This document shows, piece after piece, positions 35,201 to 46,000 of a stretch of DNA of 64,000 bases. The notes below the pieces were generated by a model. It ran no database searches and was not told where the DNA came from. It worked only from the letters and a program-made list of their open reading frames with translations. The stretch's first letter is position 1. Each line of letters starts with the position of its first letter. Origin of the DNA: Scleropages formosus (taxonomy: Eukaryota > Chordata > Actinopteri > Osteoglossiformes > Osteoglossidae); assembly GCF_900964775.1 (NCBI RefSeq), contig NC_041826.1:23836612-23900611 (forward strand), written 5' to 3'. Both the position numbers and the translations under genes were made by a program.

Positions 35201-36038
35201 ACCTTCGGCGTGTCCTGTCGCTGACATTTACATCTCATCTATCGATTGACCACGACGTATCGATTTTCCTTGAAGTGACGCACAACGAAAGGGCATTTCC
35301 TGCGCGGACAGGGACACGGGATTCGTGAAGAGCGCACTTCAAAATCACCGCTTTTGCACAAGCGGCGGGATATAGATATAGAACAGTCTAGAGCTGCGGA
35401 ATTAGAGGAATTTGAATTTGAATCCGAACTAGAATAGCGAGCCCCTGAGACACCGTGTCAAATTCATGCTAACAACCCCATAGTGTGTGTGACAGAAAGA
35501 GAGAGAGTGTGTGTGTGTTCCACTGATGTATGGATGAGTGAACCAGAGTAAGCTGTGTATCTAGCAGTGTAAGTCATCACGGTGAATGAGGTGTGTGGGC
35601 TGATAACACTACATAGAGTTCGTTGGAAGTCGCTTTGGAGAAAAGCGTCTGCTAAGTGTAGAAATGTAAACGAAAATGTAAACAAGCTTTTAGAGGAATG
35701 AAGCAGCTCTCGGTTCCAGGTAAGTCTGCAGGGGGGGGAACCACTGCATTCCGCCGATACCCTCCAGATTCGCCAGGAAAATGAACAATTGTTTTATGAA
35801 GAACGTAATCTCCTTTCTGCGTGGGTGTCCTGTCCCCCCCCAGGCAGCAGACACCGATATCGGCTGGACGCTGGGATACATGCTTAACCTCACCAATCTG
35901 ATGAGCAGAGAAACCCCTCCGGCGGTGACGGGGGTGCTTGCCGAGCAGTGGGCCGCGGGCATCTTCTTCATCTCCTTCGCCGTCTTCCTCAGCTTCCTCA
36001 TTCTCATCCTCCTTTTCTCCTGGAATCCAGACTACTGA
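29207..36038 (+). CDS. entpd8: Ectonucleoside triphosphate diphosphohydrolase 8 (entpd8)
   Basis: Cell-surface enzyme that hydrolyses extracellular nucleoside tri- and diphosphates. Nine coding exons: 29207-29335, 29588-29705, 30620-30770, 31811-31970, 32369-32587, 33653-33916, 34350-34460, 34742-34876 and 35844-36038. Together they give 1482 bases, 493 residues (human ENTPD8 495). All five apyrase conserved regions are present: ACR1 VFDAGSTHT near residue 48, ACR2 GATAGMRLL near 124, ACR3 ILSGTEEGAYGW near 164, ACR4 ALDMGGASTQ near 199, and ACR5 DIGWTLGYMLNLTN near 434. One transmembrane helix lies at each end (about 8-30 and 465-487). FLYQWP and ACR5 match ENTPD8 better than ENTPD1 or ENTPD2. 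The first ATG, at 29183, straddles the acceptor, so the next one (MGKLAIKQ) is taken. The exon 5 donor is GC (CAG then GCAAGT). Confidence 0.92.
29372..29450 (+). repeat. LINE 3'-tail-like fragment in entpd8 intron 1
   Basis: CTACTTAATTGTCATTGTAT followed by AGTAAAATGAAATTTTGTGT resembles the conserved 3' end of fish non-LTR elements (TTATTGTCATT...CAATGAAATT). No reverse transcriptase sequence is attached, so the assignment is tentative. Confidence 0.4.
35478..35682 (+). repeat. SINE family C, 3' half
   Basis: CCACTGATGTATGGATGAGT, then CTAGCAGTGTAAGTCA and AACACTACATAGAGTTC, ending in the same tail as family B (GTCGCTTTGGAGAAAAGCGT). A longer copy is at 51858-52205. It lies in the last entpd8 intron. 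Confidence 0.75.
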
Positions 36039-36259
36039 CGGAAGAGCTCGCATCGTTTATCGATAAATCCGTACAGATTTTATTACTTCCAGCGATACAG
36101 GCTTTCGAAGCACAAGGCGAAGGACTTAGTACAATGTTTGTTTTTATAAGCAGCCTGTACTGATACAAACGTGCAGCAGCATAAGGAAAAAGTGATGGGT
36201 CTCATCATGTATCATAAGCTGGAAGTGGAATAGCACAGTGACACTTTTCACTCTTCTTT

Positions 36260-36463
36260 ATAGTTACAGTAACTCATTTGTAAAGGGATTTACAACGTTA
36301 AACTACGTAGAGTTATTTACCCATTTATACAACAGGGTCATTTTACTGGAGCAATTTAGGGTAAGTACCTTGTTCAAGGGTACTAGAGCTGGAGGTGGGA
36401 TTCAAACCTGCGACCTTGGAGTTGAAAGGCAACAGTGCCAACCACTGCGCTACCAGCTGCCCC
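36260..36463 (-). repeat. SINE family B, near full length
   Basis: CAGGGTCATTTTACTGGAGC, then GGGTAAGTACCTTGTTCAAG, B-box region GGATTCAAACCTGCGACC and head end CTGCGCTACCAGCTGCCCC. It lies downstream of entpd8. Confidence 0.85.
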
Positions 36464-36811
36464 AATTAGTACTAATCCATATGTTAATACTGTATTTAAT
36501 GTAAGAAAAAGAAACAACGAAGCTAAATGTTTGCTTCTGAATTTATAGTAAGGAAAATGCTTCGACCGTCACATTTAATGGGACTGCTACTGTATCCTGG
36601 GACTGTCTTTGAGAACTTTATTACTCAGTGGCTGCAGCTAAGCATTTATGGTAGAAAAATTTATTTAATCTTAGCATTATTAAAAAAAATTCTCCAGTGG
36701 ACAAAGCTGGTATGAGAACTAGAAACTCTCAGATCATTATTAACACTGTTTTATTAATTTATTAAGAAATTGTCAGTTCATTAATTGGTTCACTTGCATT
36801 TTCATCACGTG

Positions 36812-36978
36812 GCTCACAGTACTCCACCCATTTGAACAGCAGGGTATTTACTGGAGTAATTTGTGGTAGGTATGTTACTCAAGGGTACTGCAGCAGTAGC
36901 AGGAACTGATGCTTGAATGACCTTCAGCCTTCCAGTTACTCGTTTAGGTCCTTAATCTGTACACTTCCTGTTGCCCCG
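36812..36978 (-). repeat. SINE family B, diverged
   Basis: ACTCAAGGGTACTGCAGCAG and the terminal CCTGTTGCCCC identify a decayed copy. Confidence 0.6.
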
Positions 36979-37084
36979 CTGGTAAAATTAATTCGGCAAC
37001 TTATTAATCTAAAGTTTGCAAAAATGATTTAGAAAGATTTAAAGTGATGTTTCATAATAGCCTAAGAACACCGGATTATAATAG

Positions 37085-37335
37085 TAGAAAAACAGCTCAG
37101 CCCAAGAGCGGTTTATTGGCAGGAAAGTGTCTGAAAGGACAACTCGTCAAACCTTGAAGAGGATGGGCGAGAGCAGCACCGAAGGGCCGCGCCGTTTCCA
37201 CTTGGTCAAGAACGAGAGCACGAGGCTACGGCGGGCACCTCTTCACCAACACTGGAACACTGAAGAGCGGTGAATCATTGTCCGGTGTGACAAAGCTGCC
37301 TTTGTGTCATCACATGCTCATACGTTCAACACGGA
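37085..37335 (+). mobile_element. Tc1-like transposase fragment
   Basis: AAGAACGAGAGCACGAGGCT, then CTCTTCACCAACACTGGA and a TGAAGAGCGG block match the middle of a fish Tc1-like transposase gene. The frame is broken and no inverted repeat is seen. Confidence 0.5.
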
Positions 37336-37339
37336 GATT

Positions 37340-38487
37340 TGATCTTGACGTTTCCCCTCACCAGTGAACGGGGCCATTTGGTGGCTTTTTCCTATTTTAA
37401 TTGTTTATGCTTAACTAAAGGTATGATATCATTCAGACTTACAAATGAGTGTGTGTGTGAGGTCTTCTGGTTGGACCTTGTGATGTCCTCTCTTGGCTGT
37501 TAGAGGGGGTCACAACTAAGTCCAGCTAAACTTTCCATATATGGATTTGTATACTTTGATTTGCATGGAGTTTCATCTGAAAACTCAACTTTGAACCCTC
37601 AGTTCACACAAAAAAAATCAAGCTGTCTGAACAGAAATGAGACATTGCCTTCCGTCGGTAAAATTTTAATTATGCAACATTAAAAACCGAATTTGAACAG
37701 AGCACATTGTACAGACAACGTGGATAATACACTCAATTTAGATTCTTACTAATACAGAAGCGTAACATATTCTCACAAAATTTGTTTCAGTTAATGGGAT
37801 CCTGACAAATCTGCTCATATTCACCAAGTATTTAGCATATATATATTCTTAAATCAACATTGGTTTGTTAACTTCCACTCAAGTTATTAATTTTAACAGA
37901 GAAAAAGCAGGAACAGATCTGCACAGGAAAAAAATACATTTTTACTCTTAATTGCTTCTTGCCATTTTTCCATCTTATTTTTAATATTTACACAGAAACT
38001 CACTATCTGACTTTTAAAGTTAACTAATACTGATGTCGTTTATCCATGGGGGCTGGGGAGGGGGGGCTCATATCCACAGTACATTCAATACAGACGCTCA
38101 GAGCTGCAGTAAGTGTCCTTATGGCCTCAAGTGTTTTATCGCCAAGACCTTAATGCACTTATGGAGGGGGGGGGTGTTCCCATTTAGACTATATGCAAAC
38201 AAGTTTTCCTTTAAAATTAACTGCTATAAATAATATTTCAACATATTCACCTTTTACATGAATTACAGTAAAAACCAAACTTCAGTCACTGAATTTCAGA
38301 GTTGAATTAGTGTGATAGGACTTCTGAAAGAGCTTATGGAACAGAAAATAACAGCCATTCTATACATTTCAAAACCTGAGATGAAAGGAATTTTAAAAAT
38401 GCAACCATCATGAATTTAATTAAAAAAGAAAAACTATTTCACTACGAATTAAGTGGTAAAATCTATGAAGACAGGCAAGTGTCGACA
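37340..38487. other. Downstream flank of the zinc-finger gene, probably including its 3' UTR
   Basis: AT-rich, mostly non-repetitive. The part next to 38488 must hold the 3' UTR of the minus-strand zinc-finger gene. I could not pick a single poly(A) signal. Confidence 0.4.
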
Positions 38488-41330
38488 TCACATTATCTCT
38501 ACCGTTTGGATCTGTAAATCGTTGTCGAGGGAGGTGTCCGACTCGCTGGAGCGCTCCTGCTCCTGGTCCTCCTCCTGCTCCTGCTCTCCGTGGGGTCCGT
38601 CGCCCACGTGGACCTTCAAGTGCTTCTTCAGGGTCGACCGGTCGCTGTAACTCTTGCCGCACTCGGCGCAGGGAAAGAGCTTATCCTTTGTGTGAACCTG
38701 CTCGTGTCTTTTGAGATGCCCGGAGCGACTGAAGCTCTTGTCGCAGTAGGAGCAGCTGTAGAGCTTCTCACCTGTGTGTGTGCGCAGGTGCAGCTTAAGG
38801 CTGCTCGTCACGCTAAACTTCTTGCCGCAAACTTTGCAGCTGTAGGGCTTCTCTCCGGTGTGCATCCTCATGTGTATCGTCAAGTGCCCCGCCTGGCTGA
38901 AGGTCTTTTCGCACAGGGAGCAATGGTAGGGCCTCTCGCCCGTGTGCACCCTGTAGTGCGTTTTGAGGTCGCCTAAACCGCTGAACCTCTTGCCACACTG
39001 AGAACAGCCGTACGGTTTTTCCCCCGTGTGAATTCTCTGGTGCATCCTGAGGTTGCCTGCGTTGCTGAAGGACTTCTCGCAGACGCCGCAATGGTACGGC
39101 CTTTCCCCTGTGTGAGTGCGGAGGTGCACTTTGAGCTGGTTGTGCTCGCTGAACCGTTTACCGCAGTGAAGACAGCAGTACGGCCGTTCTCCGGTGTGAA
39201 CGCGCTTGTGGATCCTCAGCTGCCCCGGCTGGCCGTAGCTCTTCCCGCAAATGTTGCAGCTGTACGGTTTCTCCCCGGTGTGAGTGCGCTTGTGTGACTT
39301 GAGCAGGTCGGCTCGACCGAAGCGCTTCCCGCAGTAGGTGCAGCAGTGCGCCTTCTCCCCACTGTGCGTTCGCAGATGGATGTTCAGGGAGCCCATGCGA
39401 CCGAAGCTTTTATCGCACAGGAAGCAGTGATAGACGCCCTGAGCGGCTCTGGAATGTTCTTCCGCATCGACGTCCACGGCAGAACCGGAAGCCTCCAGAC
39501 TGCCCTGCAGCTCCATGCCCTGTCGCTCACGTTCCGCGGTGGGACTCTCGCTCGTTCTTCTGCTCACGTCCACATCCAAGCGAGGGAAGAGCAGCTGGGA
39601 GGGGTGTCCCACGGCGAACTCGGCGTCGAGCTGCGCCTGGCCTCGCCGTCCGACCGACAGCTGCGCGTCGGACTCGTTGGCATCGGACTCCTCATTTTCG
39701 CCGTCGTCAGCATTCAGGTGATGGTCGGATATGATGGTCACGCTCACTTCGCAGTCACTCTCCCTGGAGTTGAGCTCCACGCTCCCGGGGGACTGTACAC
39801 CGGCGTAGTCCGCTTCGGTTTTGACGTGCGCACCTGGCACGTAACCGGGAAACTTTGTTCTGGACAGATCTACGGCACACTCGCTGTCTGCACCTGCTGA
39901 TGTAATCGTGGAAACCGCTGCATCGAGGTCACGTTTAACTCTGTTCGATCCAACGGGGAGCGATTCCCAATCCGCCGCTGTACCGCTGCCCTCATCACTC
40001 TCGCCAAGGTCCTGCCGCTGCGGCTTCGCTGCAAACTGGCACGCTCTTTTCCGAGTGCCGACGTGACCCAGCGGCTGCACCGTCTCCTTGGCAGTAACTT
40101 CATCACCGTCGACGCCGGCACCTCTGCCTTCAAGTCCTGGAAAAGCACATGGGAGGAGCACGGCGTAAGAGTGTTCAGAGCCCCAAGGGCTTGTGGGAAA
40201 TAATGACACAAAAGGAACATGTTACATCACTTGCAGGTGTTACTTTTCAACAGTCTTGCTCCACCGTGCTACTCTTTCGTCTCTAGTTCCACATAACGGA
40301 TCGTATCACACTATTGGGCTCCTACCACATAACCTCTCGGATAAATTCGGTCATCGACGGGATTCTTCAAGGGCCTCAGGTAACAAGTCCAACGCTACAC
40401 TAAATACATCGGTGCTTTATTACTGACAGAGCCATTAAGTAACAGAGCACTGGTTAAAAGTATCGTGACATCAACTCTGAGCTCAGGCCACAAATTTAGT
40501 CTTGAAGTGTTATATTTACTATAGTACTATATTTGCTCTTACTGACTAAATAAGCTATGAAGCCAAAAAAGAGCAATACATTTACATTTTGAATTTAGGA
40601 GGCACTTTCCTCCGAAGTGACAGACAATTCCGGGGACATAAAGGTGCAGGTCCACAGATGGAAACACACACAGACACACACTACTGCCAGGCTGTCTGAT
40701 GTCTGCTTTAACCAGCATACATGACTCTCCCAGTAGTTGCATGGTTAACTGGTAAAGAAAGTGCAATGAAACTTTCTAGTTACTCATTTCCTTGACGTCT
40801 TTCCCCAAAGCGACCGAGCAATATCACGATCAAGCTGTTTTTAATTATCGCTCCTCTATATAGCTTGTATACAGTGGAACAAAATGTCGTTTCTCTGCAG
40901 ACCACAGTGCAGGAGTACAGGACAAAAAAATGGGCTGTAAACCGAAGGCAGTTTGTAGTGTATGGAGCGATGCATTATTTACCGATTTATACATCTGGGT
41001 AATTTTACTGCAAGAGCTCAGGGTAAGTACCTTGCTCAAGGGTACTACAGCTAGAAGAGGGATTTAAACCTGTGATCTTTGGGTCCAAAGGTAGAAGCTG
41101 TAACCCCTACACTAGCAGCTGTCCCAAGGTCATGGTGTGGACACGTCAGAAGAGAAGAGGGTCTCTGTAAGGGATGTGCTTTAAGACCCTTCTCCGACAC
41201 TGTAAGGATTCAGCAGTTCTGAGGGACAGGGGGAGCTCACCGCACCACATTGCGGACCAGAACCACAACCGAGGACCACCAAGCGGGCAGAGCTGGAGTG
41301 GAAGGGCGCAGCAGTCTGCCTATAAACCAC

Positions 41331-41368
<38 letters not shown>

Positions 41369-42301
41369 AGGACTTAAGAAACGCAAATTATACTTTTGCG
41401 ACATGATGATTATTGCAGCTGAGCGCACATTAAAACTGCAGGTTTGAAGAACTCAAGAATGGAACGTGCCTGGTGCTGGTTTCAAACAGACACACTGCTT
41501 AGTTCAGCATAATCAGGCTTCCATAATTAACGTTAATAATTTCGCGGTAGAGAGAGCACAACCTGAGAGACTCAGTCGCGCGCTGGAAGGAAGGAAGGAA
41601 GGAAGGAAAGAATTCCGCCCAAGTGAAGGAAACGCTTTAAATTTCAGGCTCTTAGTTTCTATCTTTCTTTTTTGCACCGTGACGGAAGGTTGTATTTGCC
41701 CACAAAAACAGAGAAAAACACTTGTCTTGACCGCAGGTTCACGACGGCACTGCGCCCTTCTCAGCACGTGCATCGACAACGTCGTTCGTCGCGCTTCCCC
41801 CCCCCCCTTTTTTTCTCCAGACTTCAGCCGTTTTTAAAACGGTTCGTCGCTTCTCGACGGACGAGCAGGACAATGACGTGGAGGCCGCGCTGCAAATGTG
41901 CGCAAGAAGCGGCACTTTGCGGTAAAAAATAAGGCGAAAGAGCGCGGACAAAAGAAGGTGAGGAAGCACGAGACAAAGGGGCGCCGGCGCGAGAGCGCTG
42001 AGCCGCTGTGCGCCAGGCTGTGTGTGCGCGCGCGAGAGAGCGAGAGAAAAGAGAGAGAGAGCGCGCGAGCGCGCCATCCCAGCGCGGTCCTTCTTTTACC
42101 CGCGTCCCCGCGCCGCTCGCCCCCGTCGCGCTCCTGCAGCCTCTTCCGCAGCTGCCGGTTCTCGGTCTCCGCGCGCCGGAGGTGCTCCTGGTACTCGCGC
42201 AGCGTCTCCTCCACCGACTCGAGGATGTCGCTCACGGTCGCTTTAAAGATCTCGTTGAGCGACGACTCGAGGAACACCTTCAGGTTGCGGCTCGCGGACA
42301 T
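38488..42301 (-). CDS. C2H2 zinc-finger protein, ten tandem fingers
   Basis: Likely a nuclear DNA-binding regulator; I do not recognise the orthologue. Two coding exons on the minus strand, 42100-42301 and 38488-40136, join in phase to give 616 residues. Residues 1-67 form a helical, heptad-like N-terminus ([18 protein letters not shown], then [12 protein letters not shown]) seen in many teleost zinc-finger proteins; no KRAB, SCAN or BTB domain is present. Residues about 68-290 are acidic and probably disordered. Ten C2H2 fingers with TGEKP-type linkers follow (about 293-573), all with both Cys and both His; the linker before the last finger is altered (TKDKLF). The tail is Glu/Gln-rich. Finger-contact residues include GMLN, RADL and QPGQ regions. 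Intron 1 (about 2 kb) carries a family B SINE and a (CA)n array. Confidence 0.9.
40575..40622 (-). repeat. Family B/C SINE tail fragment
   Basis: ATTTACATTTTGAATTTAGG followed by GCACTTTCCTCCGAAGTGAC is a decayed version of the shared SINE tail. Confidence 0.4.
40965..41127 (-). repeat. SINE family B
   Basis: CAGGGTAAGTACCTTGCTCA, GGGATTTAAACCTGTGATC and the head end ACACTAGCAGCTGTCCC. It lies in the zinc-finger gene intron. Confidence 0.8.
41331..41365. repeat. (CA)n microsatellite
   Basis: About 17 CA units in the zinc-finger gene intron. A short (GGAA)n run lies at 41587-41610. Confidence 0.95.
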
Positions 42302-42500
42302 GATGGCGGCTCCTCGGCATAAATGAAAAAGAACACACCTGAGGCACTTTCTCGCAAGGCGGGCGCGCGCGCTTCTCGGATAATTAGCGGCTATTCTTTC
42401 AGGACGGCGGAGCCAACAAAGCAGCGCTAATCAGCGCGTCCCCCTCTGATGACTCGTGGACGCGTGGCCGCGCACCGCGACAGCGCCCCCTGGCGGCGCG
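42302..42500 (-). promoter_or_regulatory. Zinc-finger gene 5' flank with a CTCF-like site
   Basis: CpG-rich flank immediately upstream of the first coding exon. At 42481-42496 the minus strand reads CCGCCAGGGGGCGCTG, a near-perfect CTCF core. A TGACTCA-like word (GATGACTCG) lies near 42448. Confidence 0.45.
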
Positions 42501-43250
42501 GAGGAGCGCCGACGCCGAGCGAGGATCGACGCGTTTACCTTCACTTCACAGCTGGATCTGGTTCTTCTTTCCCCTCTTCGTGACCTTTCAAACTGTGTTT
42601 TTTTTTTTTTTTTTTTTTTTTGTAACTTTTGCACCTTTCCTTTTCTCAATAGAACTAAGACTAGAAAGCCCGGAATCACAAAGCTGTTCTTTTCTTTTCT
42701 TTTTCTTTTATGCATGCTGTTCTTTATTGAGAAACAGTTTTTATTCAGAAAATAAAGACCAGTCCCTTCTGCTCCTCTGGATGGATCAAACGAATGTGTT
42801 CATAACAACCCTTGATGGTGTGGTGTGTGTCCGTCTCCAACCCTAACCATAACTGTAACCGGGCTCACGGTAATGAGACACTCAGGGCACCGTGACAAGA
42901 CTTATAATATGATCTATTATGTCATGTGAAAGTTATATAAAAAGCAACAGCTGAGGCTTACATGAGTTTAACATAACATATATAGCACAAAAGTTTCTGA
43001 AATGACGTGATGTCAGGAAGCAGCCAATCAGAGACCGCGAAGCAGAGGTATCGTTTTATACAGTTTATATACGTAGGTCTGCTGAGCCAAAATGCTCTCA
43101 TGTCAGATCATCGTCTTGCTCTTCATTTCTCTTGTGTCAAATTACAGTAAAACATCTGAAATGTGACAAAAGAGCGTGGCGCAACGAGGAACACCGCGTG
43201 GCCACGACTTCGTCCTTTTGATACGGACCCCGTAACAACGTGTCGAAACC
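42500..43250. other. Intergenic, nothing but simple repeats
   Basis: A run of about 23 T lies at 42599-42621. No recognisable exon. Confidence 0.45.
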
Positions 43251-43254
43251 GGGG

Positions 43255-43537
43255 CTGTGGGGTCGGTACACAAAACCTTCAACTCCGACTCCAGTAACCC
43301 AATAATTGCCTCCGGCTCCGACTCCACAGCACTACCGAAAGCTGCACGTTATTTTGGGGATAGACTTATCCGGCGAATATAGGCCTAACTCTATATTATA
43401 CCTCTAATTTTTGGGGGTTGACTTATACGCCGGATCGACTTATACACCGGCATATACGGTACCATCAGTCGGAGTCGGTACATTTTTACCGACTCCGGTA
43501 ACCCAATAATTGCTTCCGACTCCGACTCCACAGCACT
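43255..43537. repeat. Two GACTCC-rich repeat copies separated by a second repeat
   Basis: A roughly 50-base direct repeat (GTAACCCAATAATTGC plus CTCCGACTCCACAGCACT) occurs at 43282-43332 and 43488-43537, about 90% alike. Between them lies a different sequence with repeated GACTTATACGCCGG and GACTTATACACCGG words. GACTCCGACTCC repeats of this kind are widespread in animal genomes as short non-autonomous elements. Confidence 0.6.
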
Positions 43538-43539
43538 GG

Positions 43540-44700
43540 TTGAAACGGTGCATGAATGGGGTCAGCATTTCGAATCTGACGTCACCTTAGACAGGGCTGT
43601 GTACCGTCCATGTCGCCCTCCTGTAATTCTTTGCTTTGTGACTCACCCGGCACTCGGACGCAATTTAATCATTAACCGCTGCGTTGAGGGATTTCGGTCT
43701 CACGGTGGTTTTAAACTCCCACCCTCTCCCGGTGCCTGACCTGATGTAGAAGCAGCTGCCGCTCTGTCCGTACCTGACCTGTCAACTTTACCTGGCTGGA
43801 AACACAGAGGTGCTGTTTATTCAGGCACCTGAGTCAACAAAGGTCAACAAAGGTGTAACTTGTCTCATGAAACATCATTCCTTGTTTAAATCACCATAAG
43901 CTGCATTAAATTAATGTTTGAACAGGAGGTCATGTTTCACTTTTCAGAGGCCTCGTGCCCCCAGGTCACTATAGAAGTTGTCTAGTGGCAGAAGCTCTGG
44001 CTCTCCCATGATGCCTTGCTGCCATTTATGTTGCGCAATGGGCAGCTGTTACGGCACAGAGGGTTGCTCAGGTTGCTCGACCCCCACTCTATCGGTGTAT
44101 GCAGTGTTAGCTCTAGTTGTGGAATGAAGGGGGCTGTTGAGACAGCAAAACAATGGAGACTGTTGATTTGGAGAAAGATGAGTTTTTTTAACCCTACATC
44201 ACAGTGACATCTGGTGGCCATATGGTGCTCTGCGGAACCTGTCTGATGGGCAGATCACATGTGAGTCAGCAGAGTATTGAGGAAGCTGCAGGAGAAATGA
44301 GGTTTTCACTAAGGAAAAAAAAACAAAGGACAGAATGCCTGTGGCTTTATATTTTTTCTTTTTTTAGATATTCAATAAACAATTATTTGAAGCCATCGTT
44401 TCCTGTGGGGTCTGTTATCAAACTGCTTCCTTCGAAACTTATAGGCCGACGTTTGTCTGTGCTTCATGAACTGGCATCACACCATCTCTCACAATCACTT
44501 TTGTGTATTTCCTATCCTTCTATGTACAGCATGGAATGAATGAATGAATGAATGAATGAATGAAACTTTATTAATTCCAGAGGTAAATCTCCTTTGCTTG
44601 TAGCGGTGTAGATACACCACACAGATACACACAAACGCATCAAACAAACCAACAAGTGGAAAAATACTTTAGCTCATTTATTTGATTTATTCTGCCAATG
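43540..44700. other. Intergenic, no gene recognised
   Basis: Non-repetitive except for a (GAAT)n run at 44534-44564. ACTTTATTAATTCCAGAGG follows that run, a form common at the 3' ends of fish LINEs. Confidence 0.4.
44534..44600 (-). repeat. (GAAT)n run beside a LINE-tail-like sequence
   Basis: Seven GAAT-type units followed by AAACTTTATTAATTCCAGAG. It may be a severely 5'-truncated non-LTR element. No coding part remains. Confidence 0.35.
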
Positions 44701-44759
44701 GGCGTTGCCAGAAACAGTGGTATCGGGAAAAGTGACCATGCTTTGGCAAAACAAAACCA

Positions 44760-45250
44760 TAGTGAAACGAGCGCTGCTCTCCCTGCCGTGCGGCCCGGCT
44801 CCCGTCCCTCACGGCCCCGGTGTCATTAGCCTGCGAGCGAATCACAAAGGGCGTCGCCACTCTGCTCCTGCCCCCCCAGCTTTCGTTGCGCCCTGGGGGG
44901 ACCCGTCGCCAGCTCACGGACGAGAGCACGGACGCACGTGACGCGGGAAGGTCCAGCGGTGCGCTGCAGGTGCAGCGCTGCAGGTGCGCATGTGCGCAGG
45001 TGGGAATGCAGCTCGTCGGACTGGTCCGATGGGGCCGAGCTCCAGAAAGGGCCCGAGAAGCGCCGTTCGCTCCTCTCTGGCTCCAGCTCGGCCCCTGCGT
45101 CCATGTGCTCTTTGCGCGGCTCCGCTTGTGGGCTGCTGGTCGTGGGCGCGTGGTGCTCGGGCTCCTCTTTGAAAGGTGCAGCTCTCTTGCTGAATCCCTG
45201 GGAAGATCTGGACTCGCGTGTCGGCATTTCGGCTCATAAGTGCTCTGCAG
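44760..45250. promoter_or_regulatory. CpG-rich block with an open minus-strand frame
   Basis: This block is CpG-dense. The minus strand is open for about 133 codons, with a composition rich in E, P, S and R and an acceptor-like CTGCAG at its upstream edge. It could be an exon of an unidentified minus-strand gene. It could also be a CpG-island promoter, for example for psd4, whose upstream leader exons are not located. Confidence 0.3.
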
Positions 45251-45322
45251 GTTTGACTACAAGTCGACTGGCGAAGACTAATGTACGTGTGAGTTCACCG
45301 ACTGTCTGATGCTTTCCCACAC

Positions 45323-45347
45323 TGTGTGTGTGTGTGTGTGTGTGTGT
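45323..45347. repeat. (TG)n microsatellite
   Basis: About 12 units. Confidence 0.9.
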
Positions 45348-45717
45348 CTTTTGTCTGCCTGTCTCTCTGTCTGCATCTTGGAAGCCACACGTTTGAAGGA
45401 CACCTCTGGTCTCGTCTTCTGCCGAAAGGAAAATTTGGAGGGAAAAGGTAACGATACCGAGCGCTTACATGCCATTAGGTAAAATGCGCTGAAAAGTCCC
45501 GTGCAAGTCGATGCACAGAATCTCTCCTGTGTCACCTCCTGACCTTCAGGTGCACCGTGGCCTGTTAACTAGACCGGCGAAAGCTGACAAGAAAAAGCAC
45601 CACATGAAGTTTCCTTGTTGTCACTCATGTCGTTTAAGAACCGTAAAGTTTCTGGTTTGAGAGGGTTAAAGATTAATGTTGAGCTCTGTGTCATTTTCGA
45701 GTCGAGCGGAACGCCTA

Positions 45718-45720
<3 letters not shown>

Positions 45721-45779
<59 letters not shown>
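45721..45779. repeat. (TG)n microsatellite, long
   Basis: About 29 uninterrupted TG units, the longest in the window. Confidence 0.97.
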
Positions 45780-45783
<4 letters not shown>

Positions 45784-45959
45784 CACCTCTAAGAGGTCTG
45801 CAAGATGTGCAATGCAGACTATCGGTACGGTGTTTGATTTGACCAATCAGATTCCTGCCTGGGCTTGTCGAAGTTCCAGAAAGGAGCTCGGCTTGTGGTG
45901 AACCTGCTCTGCGTTTTGTAGGAGGGCTGTTCCGCTCAGACAGGAAACAGGAAACAGGA

Positions 45960-46000
45960 AACGTGGCGTGGTGTGGCGTGGCGTGGCGTGGCGTGCGCGA
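45960..46000. repeat. GGCGT pentamer minisatellite
   Basis: Six to seven tandem GGCGT units with one variant (GGTGT). Small local array. Confidence 0.8.

Noticed and set aside
39346-39900. Plus frame of 184 codons opposite the zinc-finger gene
   Set aside because: It is antisense to the zinc-finger exon. The minus strand has ten intact C2H2 fingers.
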